Shown in pieces: positions 58,434 to 64,000 of a DNA stretch of 64,000 bases. Position 1 is the stretch's first letter. Each line of letters opens with the position of its first letter. Below the pieces are notes generated by a model. The model saw only the letters and a program-made list of their open reading frames with translations, did no database searches and was not told the DNA's origin. Origin of the DNA: Renibacterium sp. GTDB taxonomy: Bacteria; Actinomycetota; Actinomycetes; Actinomycetales; Micrococcaceae. Position numbers and translations under genes: made by a program. The stretch is from assembly GCA_017419405.1 (NCBI GenBank), contig JAFOLH010000006.1, forward strand, positions 434,001 through 498,000, read 5' to 3'.

Positions 58434-58849
58434 GCCGATCGCCGAACCGGCCGCCCGGCTCCGCTTGGTTGAGCGTTGCCCTGGCGGGCTTCGCGGGCAC
58501 CGAGCTCCGCTACGGACTGGGGCTGCTTTTCCCCGAGGGCGCCACGGCGTTTCCGGCCACCACGTTTTCGATCAACGTCGTGGGCAGCCTGGCCCTCGGT
58601 CTGCTGACCGGGTTCTGGTCCGTCCGGCCCGCAGCCTGGTGGGTCAGGGCTGCACTCGGGCCCGGATTGCTCGGGTCCTTCACCACGTTCTCCGCAGTGG
58701 TCTACGCGGTGGACCAGTATGCGCGCCAAGGATTGACCGGCCTCTGGGTGGTTTACCTGCTGTGCAGCCTGATCGCCGGCTTGGCCGCCGCCTGGCTCGG
58801 CTTGAAAGGCGGCTCCCAATGGGCAGCCCGTCGGGAAGCCACATCATGA
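58430..58849 (+). CDS. crcB: Fluoride efflux channel CrcB/Fluc, first subunit
   Basis: A 139-residue four-helix membrane protein. FSINVVGSLALGLLTG (the N-x-x-G-S turn) and GLLGSFTTFSAVVYAVD (the G-x-T-T-F-S-x-F-like track with Phe residues) are Fluc signatures. GTG start overlaps mntR by 4 nt and its stop overlaps the second crcB by 4 nt. Actinobacteria often carry two crcB genes side by side; they likely assemble as a heterodimer. No fluoride riboswitch is seen, so expression probably follows the mntH-mntR transcript. Confidence 0.9.
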   Translation: MSRSPNRPPGSAWLSVALAGFAGTELRYGLGLLFPEGATAFPATTFSINVVGSLALGLLTGFWSVRPAAWWVRAALGPGLLGSFTTFSAVVYAVDQYARQGLTGLWVVYLLCSLIAGLAAAWLGLKGGSQWAARREATS

Positions 58850-59229
58850 CTGCTGCTTTGTGGATCGGCCTGGCCGGGATGTTCGGTGCGCTCCTGCGAT
58901 TCGGCATCGATGCCTGGTTGGCCGTCGGCGGCCGGTTTGCGGCCGGCCGGCCGCGGCATTTCCCGCTGGCCACTCTGCTGGTCAACGCCGTCGGCAGTTT
59001 CGTGATCGGCCTGGCCGGCGGGCTGAGCCTGAATGCGCAGATTTCGGCCGAATGGCACGCGGTGATCGCCACCGGGCTGGCCGGCGGGCTGACCACGTTC
59101 AGCTCCTTCACGGTCGCCACGGTGGCCCTGTGGCAACAGGGCCGGCGGGCCGCCGCCATCGGCAATATCGCGTTGAACGTCGGCGTCGGACTCACCCTGG
59201 CTTGGCTCGGGCTGGTCCTGGCCGGTTGA
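58846..59229 (+). CDS. crcB: Fluoride efflux channel CrcB/Fluc, second subunit
   Basis: A 127-residue four-helix protein with GMFGALLRFGIDAWL, TLLVNAVGSFVIGLAGG and GLAGGLTTFSSFTVATVAL, the complete Fluc signature. The ATG lies in an ATGA overlap with the first subunit. The last gene of the mntH-mntR-crcB-crcB run, followed by a hairpin. Fluoride-specific channel activity is known for the family. Confidence 0.92.
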   Translation: MTAALWIGLAGMFGALLRFGIDAWLAVGGRFAAGRPRHFPLATLLVNAVGSFVIGLAGGLSLNAQISAEWHAVIATGLAGGLTTFSSFTVATVALWQQGRRAAAIGNIALNVGVGLTLAWLGLVLAG

Positions 59230-59244
59230 CCCGCCGAACCGAAT

Positions 59245-59278
59245 GGCGTTCGGCCGGATGATCCGTCCGGCCAGCGCC
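59245..59278. terminator. Hairpin between crcB and convergent YrdB-like gene
   Basis: GGCCGGA pairs with TCCGGCC around a 7-nt loop, extended by outer GGCG/CGCC arms across a small internal loop. No T tract. It lies in the 53-base gap of convergent genes. Confidence 0.45.
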
Positions 59279-59282
59279 GAGG

Positions 59283-59672
59283 TCAGCCGAGTCGCTTGAG
59301 ATAAAAACTGAGCCAGGTGTTCGCTGCGGCAAAAATCATCAGCAACAAGCCGACGACGACGGCTTGGACCAGAATCAAAGCGACGCCGGCGAGCAGGAAC
59401 AACAGCAAGGCGACGAGCGGCTGGGCCGGCCAACGGATCCGCAGCCTCGCCTTCGGCGCCATCAGCAGCGTCCAGAAGGCCACCAGCAGCGCCGCGATGA
59501 GCAACCCCAGGATCAAACCCAGCGGCGCGGCAAAAGTCTTGAACGCCCAGAAAAATCCGGCCACCAGGAGCGCGACCTCCAAGACGAAGCCGATCAGTCC
59601 GTTGGCGATGGTCAAATTCCGCCGGGCCGGACTCTCCCGCCGGCTCACCGAATCACTCGCTCGGCAGGGCAC
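59283..59672 (-). CDS. YrdB/DUF2568 family membrane protein
   Basis: A 129-residue protein with four hydrophobic helices after a basic N terminus: NGLIGFVLEVALLVAGFFWA, PLGLILGLLIAALLVAFWTL, then LVALLLFLLAGVALI and VVGLLLMIFAAANTWL. The motif FWTLLMAPKARLRI between helices 2 and 3 is typical of DUF2568 (YrdB). Function unknown. Its start is uncertain; an internal start near residue 19 is possible. It lies 55 bases after the DHA2 exporter gene on the same strand and may be co-transcribed. Confidence 0.75.
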   Translation of the reverse strand: MPCRASDSVSRRESPARRNLTIANGLIGFVLEVALLVAGFFWAFKTFAAPLGLILGLLIAALLVAFWTLLMAPKARLRIRWPAQPLVALLLFLLAGVALILVQAVVVGLLLMIFAAANTWLSFYLKRLG

Positions 59673-59727
59673 GGTGCGTATTCCATATCCAGCATCCTAA
59701 CAACGTGCCCGGTCCGCATTCGGCAGG

Positions 59728-61146
59728 CTAGTCCGGGCTGGCTCCGGCGACCTGACCGGCTGCCGCCCGATTTGCCCGGGAGGTCCGATTTTCGATGCCG
59801 ACCAGTGACACCACACCGCCGAGCAGCAAAAGCACGGCGGTCACCACAGCGACCTGTTGGGTGCTCTCGGTCCCCACAGCGCCGCCCATCATCGCGCCGG
59901 CCAAGGCCACCGTCACTAGACCCGCGATCCGGGCCACCGCGTTGTTCACCGCGGAACCGATGCCGGCCCGTGCTGCGCTGACCGAGCCCAAAATCCCTGC
60001 GGTCAACGGGGCCACGGTACAGGCCAAGCCCAAACCGAAAAGGATCAGCGCGGGCAGCACCTGCCACCAATAGTCGAAGTCCGGGGACAAGGTGAGCAGC
60101 CACAAGAAGCCCAGACCGGCCACGATCGGCCCCAATCCCATGAACAGGCGCGGCCCGAACCGGCCGGCCAGCGAACCGAACCACGAAGCCAGAAACAGCA
60201 TGAGCACGGTGGAGGGCAAAAGCGCCAGACCCGCGACCGTGGCGCTCATCCCGGCCACCTGCTGCAAGTACAAGCCCAAAGCGAAGAATCCCAAGGAGAG
60301 TGCCCCGTAAATCAAAAAGGTGGCGATGTTGCCCACCCAGAAGTTCCGAATCGCGAAAAGCGACAAAGGCATCATCGGCTGGGCCGCCCGGCGCTCGTGC
60401 AGGACGAAGGCCAACAATGCGAGCGCCCCGAACGAAAACGGGAGCCAGACCAACGGACTCCCCCAGCCGAAGGTTCCCTGTTCGATCATGGCGTAGACCA
60501 GCCCGCCCAAGCCGAGAACCGCGAGTGCTGCCCCGAGCCAATCGACTTTGGCCGCCGGATCGCTGGGCGCATCGGATGACCGCAGCCCCCAGAGCAAGGG
60601 CAGGCAGACCGCGATCGGCAGCAGATTGATGAAAAAGACAAAGCGCCAGGAGAGGAAATCGACGGCGACGCCGCCGATCAAAGGAGCCGCGATCGCGGCC
60701 ACCCCGGTCCAAGCCGTCCATTGACCGATCGCCCGGCTTTGCGCGGCGCCGGAGAAGGCGCTGATGATCAGCGCCAACGAACTCGGCACCAGCATCGCGC
60801 CAGCCACGCCCTGCAAAGCCCGTGCGACGATCAGCATCAAGTCGTTGACCGCGAACCCGCACAGCACCGATGTCACGGCGAAGCCGATCAATCCCCAATT
60901 CAGGATCCGGACCCGGCCGAAGAGGTCGGAGAGACTGCCGGCCACTAAGATCAAGGCCCCCAGAGTCAGCAAATACGCGTCGACGATCCATTGCTGCGAG
61001 GTCAACCCGCCACCGAGTTCCCGAGTGATCGCCGGGAGCGCCAAGTTGACCACGCTGCCGTCGAGAATCGATACGAACGAGGCCAGAATCGCAACGAAAA
61101 GAACCTTGCGTTGGTGCGGCGTCAAAGCCAACATCGCGGTGGACAT
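59728..61146 (-). CDS. DHA2-family MFS drug exporter (EmrB/QacA type)
   Basis: A 472-residue transporter with about 14 TM helices. LDGSVVNLALPAITRELGG (motif D1, in TM1), LILVAGSLSDLFGRVRIL (motif A, near residue 75) and LQGVAGAMLVPSSLALI (motif C-like region, near 115) are diagnostic of DHA2 exporters. Such proteins export cationic or lipophilic drugs using the proton gradient. Monocistronic or with the YrdB-like gene; divergent from a small membrane-protein gene. No adjacent TetR or MarR regulator is seen, so the substrate is open. Confidence 0.9.
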   Translation of the reverse strand: MSTAMLALTPHQRKVLFVAILASFVSILDGSVVNLALPAITRELGGGLTSQQWIVDAYLLTLGALILVAGSLSDLFGRVRILNWGLIGFAVTSVLCGFAVNDLMLIVARALQGVAGAMLVPSSLALIISAFSGAAQSRAIGQWTAWTGVAAIAAPLIGGVAVDFLSWRFVFFINLLPIAVCLPLLWGLRSSDAPSDPAAKVDWLGAALAVLGLGGLVYAMIEQGTFGWGSPLVWLPFSFGALALLAFVLHERRAAQPMMPLSLFAIRNFWVGNIATFLIYGALSLGFFALGLYLQQVAGMSATVAGLALLPSTVLMLFLASWFGSLAGRFGPRLFMGLGPIVAGLGFLWLLTLSPDFDYWWQVLPALILFGLGLACTVAPLTAGILGSVSAARAGIGSAVNNAVARIAGLVTVALAGAMMGGAVGTESTQQVAVVTAVLLLLGGVVSLVGIENRTSRANRAAAGQVAGASPD

Positions 61147-61273
61147 GCACCAACGCTACGCCTCGGCCGTGGCACTTCGCCATGCGGGCTTCCAGGTGCT
61201 AGATTCCAGGAAGAGATTCCGGCGTTGCGCATACTCCGTGCCCCTGCCGACAAGCCTGGGAAGAGAGCACCCG

Positions 61274-61804
61274 ATGACGTCCTCAGCAGCTGGTGGTGTG
61301 GCTTACCAGCAGCATTTTCTGGCCCGTGCGACGGCGATCTTCGCCGGCCTGCTGCTGCTGATTTCGCTGGGGCTCGTCTGGTTCCGGGTTGGCGGCGGTT
61401 CCAAGGGCCGGGTCCTGGAGGTCACCGGGCTGCAAAGTTTGCTGATCGGCCTGGGTGGCAGCAACCCGGTCCGGCCACGCGGCGGATTCACGCTTACCGG
61501 CCTATTCGCCGGGACCCTCCCGTTCCTGGTCGTCGTGTGCGCTGCCGTCGCGCTCCTGGCGCTGGTGCTGCTGCCGAGGTTGCGCGGCGTGCGCCCGGCA
61601 AGCGTGGTGCTCAGCGCACTGGCCACCCTGTTGCCGATTGCCATGACCTTGATGAGCTTCACGATCTTGCGTGCTACCGCCGTGCAGCCCGCCTTGTGGA
61701 TCATTTTCATCGCTGCCGCAGCCGGGCTCTGCGCGGCGATCGCAGTCTCCGACCCCGGGCCGACGCAGAATCCGCCGACCGAACCGCCCGCAGCGCCGGC
61801 CTAG
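61274..61804 (+). CDS. Small membrane protein of unknown function
   Basis: A 176-residue protein with four hydrophobic helices (FLARATAIFAGLLLLISLGL, GLFAGTLPFLVVVCAAVALL, VVLSALATLLPIAMTLMSF, PALWIIFIAAAAGLCAAIAV) and a Pro-rich tail. The long loop after helix 1 (VGGGSKGRVLEVTGLQSLL) is probably external. No family recognised. GAAGAGAG lies a few bases before the ATG. Its stop is 7 nt from the end of the convergent DUF3263 gene. Confidence 0.65.
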   Translation: MTSSAAGGVAYQQHFLARATAIFAGLLLLISLGLVWFRVGGGSKGRVLEVTGLQSLLIGLGGSNPVRPRGGFTLTGLFAGTLPFLVVVCAAVALLALVLLPRLRGVRPASVVLSALATLLPIAMTLMSFTILRATAVQPALWIIFIAAAAGLCAAIAVSDPGPTQNPPTEPPAAPA

Positions 61805-61811
61805 CTCCAGT

Positions 61812-62093
61812 TCAGCCGTCCGCCGGACGGGTCCGCCTGGGACGTCTGGCCCGGAGCCGCTTGATCAGCACCGGGTCGAGCCGATAGCCGGCTTCGGTGT
61901 CCGCCAGGGCATTGAGGATCTGGTAATAGTGCGTTGCGGAAAGTGAGAATTCTCGCCGGATGGCGTTTTCTTTGGCCGCCGGATAACGCCATTGCAGTCG
62001 TTCGAAGCCCAGGATCTGCTCGGCGAGCGTGGGCGGCGCGCCGGTCGTTTCGATGACCGCCTGCGGTTTCATCAGCTCGGATTCCGGCCTCAT
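61812..62093 (-). CDS. DUF3263 domain protein
   Basis: A 93-residue protein. ILGFERLQWRYPAAKENAIR and FSLSATHYYQILNALADTEA are the DUF3263 pattern, a small helical actinobacterial domain that resembles a helix-turn-helix (sigma-like). ATG overlaps the stop of the ImmA-like gene by 4 nt, so the two are coupled. The usual DUF3263 neighbour in actinobacteria, a LytR_C protein, is not here. A role as a DNA-binding accessory to the ImmA/XRE pair is speculative. Confidence 0.75.
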   Translation of the reverse strand: MRPESELMKPQAVIETTGAPPTLAEQILGFERLQWRYPAAKENAIRREFSLSATHYYQILNALADTEAGYRLDPVLIKRLRARRPRRTRPADG

Positions 62094-62518
62094 CCCGCCA
62101 GCTCCCCGAGCCCGGCCAAGGGCGCGTTGCGTTCCACGATCTCCCGGATCAGCAAGCGTTCCAGAGGTGAAAGCGTCGAAACGTAAACCGCCACGTCGCT
62201 GGGCAGCACCGACAGTTGGTGCGCCAGTTCCAGGCAATCATCGGCCAGTCGCAGGGCATCGATGAACTCGGACTGCTCGATGAGCCGCCGGACGGCCCAA
62301 ACCGAGGCCTGCCGCTCCTGCTTGCGCCCAGCTCCCACATGCCGGTAGAACGCGTGTCCGCATTCGTGAGCCAAGGTTGACCGTCGTTGCACGAAACCCA
62401 GCTCTGGGGCCAACACAATCGAATGCTCGGCCGCCGAATAAGCCCCCCACCAGCCGTGCGGCAGGCGTCCTTCCTGAACCGTGACACCGAGATCGGCGGC
62501 CACTTCTTCCCATTGCAT
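62090..62518 (-). CDS. ImmA/IrrE-type metallopeptidase
   Basis: A 142-residue protein with the zinc peptidase motif RSTLAHECGHAFYRH (H-E-x-x-H) near residue 55 and GRLPHGWWGAYSAAEHSIVL before it, the ImmA/IrrE pattern. Family members cleave or inactivate XRE-type repressors, releasing mobile-element or stress genes; an XRE-like repressor gene lies immediately upstream. The ATG at MQWEEVA is preferred; a longer frame starting 81 nt upstream would overlap the repressor gene. It overlaps the DUF3263 gene by 4 nt. Confidence 0.85.
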   Translation of the reverse strand: MQWEEVAADLGVTVQEGRLPHGWWGAYSAAEHSIVLAPELGFVQRRSTLAHECGHAFYRHVGAGRKQERQASVWAVRRLIEQSEFIDALRLADDCLELAHQLSVLPSDVAVYVSTLSPLERLLIREIVERNAPLAGLGELAG

Positions 62519-62570
62519 GCCTCGAGCATACGTCCGGCCACCGACGATATCCGGGGAAAGCCCGCACCGC

Positions 62571-62978
62571 TCAGGGTTCGTGCGGCAGGTCGGCGGCACC
62601 GATCAAGGGCTCGGCCGTCCGCGCCGCCAAACCGAGCCGCGATTGCGCTGCAGCATCGGGGGCTGCGGCAGCAGCCGGACGCGCTCCGAGGCGCCGGCCC
62701 AGCTCGGCGAGCAATTCGGCGTCCTCGATCAAATCCAAGCGGGGCCGACCGCGGGGCCGCTCTTTTGCCTCATCGTTGCTGAGGAACCCTGCTGCCACGA
62801 AGGCCTCCAGGACCGGGCGCCGATAGGCTCGGGCGAAAGCTGCAACGTTTTCCGGCCGTGGCGGCACACCGGATCGCTGCCAGCGGGACACCGTGGCTTG
62901 GTCCACTCCGGCAGCCTGTGCGATATCCCGTTGCTGAGCTGCCGGCGCGGTCGCCTTCAGATAGTCAGACCACACCAT
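62571..62978 (-). CDS. XRE-like helix-turn-helix repressor
   Basis: A 135-residue DNA-binding protein. Residues 1-65 are a helix-turn-helix: DIAQAAGVDQATVSRWQRSG. A linker with GRPRLDLIEDAELLAELG and an Ala-rich C-terminal part follow. Sited next to an ImmA/IrrE peptidase and divergent from another regulator, it looks like the repressor of an ImmR/ImmA-type switch. The intergenic DNA it faces is AT-rich and has repeated ATGCAT and TATGTTC elements. Begins at ATG. Confidence 0.82.
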   Translation of the reverse strand: MVWSDYLKATAPAAQQRDIAQAAGVDQATVSRWQRSGVPPRPENVAAFARAYRRPVLEAFVAAGFLSNDEAKERPRGRPRLDLIEDAELLAELGRRLGARPAAAAAPDAAAQSRLGLAARTAEPLIGAADLPHEP

Positions 62979-63120
62979 GCCTTCAGTCTAGATGCATAGA
63001 TGCATATGTTCCGCACTCGCAAAAATCCTTTGCTACAGGGAAGAAAACATTCGGTTCGGAACGCTTGCGGTTTCGAATATGCATGCGTACACTCATAAAT
63101 ATGTTCGTATATATGTTCGA
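62979..63120. promoter_or_regulatory. AT-rich divergent control region with LexA-like box
   Basis: Between the repressor and the divergent gene: paired ATGCAT palindromes (62992-63003 region), TATGTTC three times (near 63004, 63100 and 63112), and TCGTATATATGTTCGA at 63105-63120, which matches the actinobacterial SOS box TCGAACATATGTTCGA at 14 of 16 positions. Base composition is clearly lower in GC than its surroundings. Which proteins bind is not shown. Confidence 0.5.
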
Positions 63121-63838
63121 TTCGACTGCTTCGGGAGATCCCCCCGAAATGCCCCCGGCACAACTCCGCCTGGTGGCGCTACTAGGCGATCTCGCCGAGT
63201 ACTTGATCGAGTTGGACCGGAGCACCGAAGAAGCCGGCGCAGCCGAGGTCTCCTGCGAGATCCAGACCCGCATCGAAGCCTGGCTGGACCGCACCGCGGG
63301 GCAAGCCGACAGCCAGCAGAATGCACCCACCGGAGCAGCCGCCGCCACACTCCTGATCGACCGGCTGAGCGAACTCGACTCGAAAGGAAATTTTGCCATC
63401 ATGGCCATGGAATTCAGCACCCTGTTAGCGCAGCGCGGCACACTGCGCGGCAATCCGACTCCAGGCTGCGCCCAGCCAGATTGCCGCCCCGCCCGCAAGG
63501 CGCAGTTCAGCGGCCGCGGAATCGACTGCAGCGATTGCGGCATCACCGCAACCCACGCCCTGCCACCGGCGCGGAGCGGCACCGCCCCCGCCTGGTCGAG
63601 CGACTGCGCCGGCTACCCGGAAACCATCTGCCGGGCATTGGGGCCGGATCAACACGGCGCCGCACTGACGCCCGCAATGATCGCCGACTGGGAGCGTCGC
63701 GGGCTGCTCGCCGCCTGCAATGCCGACTCGGTCAAGTCCGGCCGCCCGGCCGCCCGCAGCGTCCGTCGGATGTATCTGATCCACGACGTGCTGCGGGTTC
63801 GGAATGATCTCGAATCGAAGATATCTTCGATTATTTAG
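63083..63838 (+). CDS. Unrecognised regulator-like protein with C-terminal MerR/excisionase-like helix-turn-helix
   Basis: Up to 251 residues; possible ATG starts at 63083, 63101 and 63113, none with a ribosome site, so a leaderless start is possible. N-terminal 90 residues are helical and acidic (LRLVALLGDLAEYLIELDRS). The middle has cysteines spaced like a zinc site (CAQPDC, CSDCGIT). The C-terminal 65 residues (LTPAMIADWERRGLLAACN, SVRRMYLIHDVLRVRNDL) resemble a winged MerR-type DNA-binding fold. It is divergent from the XRE-like repressor and followed by a strong promoter. No family is recognised; a role in controlling the genes to the right is inferred. Confidence 0.6.
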   Translation: MRTLINMFVYMFDSTASGDPPEMPPAQLRLVALLGDLAEYLIELDRSTEEAGAAEVSCEIQTRIEAWLDRTAGQADSQQNAPTGAAAATLLIDRLSELDSKGNFAIMAMEFSTLLAQRGTLRGNPTPGCAQPDCRPARKAQFSGRGIDCSDCGITATHALPPARSGTAPAWSSDCAGYPETICRALGPDQHGAALTPAMIADWERRGLLAACNADSVKSGRPAARSVRRMYLIHDVLRVRNDLESKISSII

Positions 63839-63848
63839 CTTAAAAAGC

Positions 63849-63877
63849 TTGACATTATAGCATATATATTCTATAGT
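63849..63877 (+). promoter_or_regulatory. Near-consensus sigma-70 promoter with internal inverted repeat
   Basis: TTGACA and TATAGT are separated by exactly 17 nt. The AT-rich spacer contains TATAG and CTATA arms that form an inverted repeat across the promoter, and AGCTTAAAAAGCTT lies just before it. It stands out strongly from the GC-rich surroundings and drives the gene starting at the window's right edge, probably under a repressor. Confidence 0.8.
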
Positions 63878-63987
63878 AGAGATAGATCCAGCAAGGCAGA
63901 TGCCGAGTCTGGAATCTCTTGGAGCTGACCGATCTGGGCCAGCTTTCCTTTCAACGGGTGCGGCGCCTACGTGAAAGGTTATCCACT

Positions 63988-64000
63988 ATGGGTGTTCCCT
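63988..64000 (+). CDS. Start of a gene cut by the window edge
   Basis: ATG GGT GTT CCC begins 9 nt after GAAAGG and about 105 nt after the strong promoter. Only four codons are visible, so the product is unknown. The leader between promoter and ATG can form a stem (TCCAG with CTGGA and flanks, 63886-63919). Confidence 0.5.

Noticed and set aside
58430-58480. Fluoride riboswitch before crcB
   Set aside because: There is no gap between mntR and crcB, and no sequence resembling the aptamer was found.
63878-63919. Leader stem-loop as an RNA regulator
   Set aside because: The left arm begins at the -10 element's edge, so part of it would lie before the transcription start; the remaining pairing is weak.

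Overview
The window is high-GC chromosomal DNA of an actinomycete. Gene content and order point to the Micrococcaceae (Arthrobacter sensu lato or a close relative): a fused E2/E1 2-oxoglutarate enzyme (kgd), a sigR/rsrA pair beside a 24-residue bL37-type ribosomal protein, guaB1, Cds1-type cysteine desulfhydrase, and an aroA-rsgA-hisN string. GTG and TTG starts, 1 to 4 nt overlaps and tight operons are common. The family assignment is inference; no rRNA gene is present to anchor it.

Layout. 1-3.8 kb: cell-surface polysaccharide genes (CapD-like epimerase cut by the window edge, an SDR epimerase, a two-domain GT2 glycosyltransferase). 3.8-15.7 kb: a long minus-strand housekeeping block, argS-lysA-hom-thrC-thrB-rho-prfA-prmC-tsaC, i.e. 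aspartate-family amino acids plus transcription and translation termination. 15.7-18.8 kb: an anchored HNH-like secreted protein and an MFS exporter. 18.9-21.8 kb: a three-gene extracytoplasmic flavin electron-transfer operon (FMN-binding lipoprotein, ApbE flavin transferase, NqrB/RnfD-like membrane reductase), followed by tRNA-Arg(CCG). 22-32.5 kb: a secreted CYTH-like protein, a WYL regulator, HrpA helicase, HIT protein, alcohol dehydrogenase, and divergent sulfurtransferase and cysteine-desulfhydrase genes. 32.5-36.3 kb: zur and a znu-type zinc importer with a Zur-like box. 36.4-44.5 kb: two CNNM/CorC membrane proteins, guaB1 and kgd. 44.6-48.6 kb: a degenerate GDSL protein, a large palindrome, and a DUF4097-DUF4097-PadR operon preceded by three related operator-like sites. 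48.7-53.9 kb: bL37, rsrA, sigR (with an exact GGAAT-N18-GTT autoregulatory promoter), DoxX, aroA, rsgA, hisN. 53.9-59.2 kb: a SAM-IV-type riboswitch before a class V PLP enzyme, a methyltransferase, then mntH-mntR-crcB-crcB behind an MntR-like operator. 59.3-61.8 kb: membrane proteins and a DHA2 exporter. 61.8-64 kb: DUF3263, ImmA/IrrE peptidase and an XRE-like repressor facing an unrecognised regulator, with AT-rich DNA and a near-consensus sigma-70 promoter; this looks like the start of an accessory region.

How the genes work together: metal balance recurs (zinc import/Zur, manganese import/MntR, CNNM proteins), as does sulfur and redox chemistry (SigR/RsrA, SAM riboswitch, Cds1, sulfurtransferase, flavinylated electron transfer). 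The least ordinary items are proteins that keep a fold but lose the catalytic residues (the GDSL and HNH proteins), the secreted CYTH-like protein, the palindrome bracketed by a 10-bp direct repeat, and the regulatory edge at the right end.
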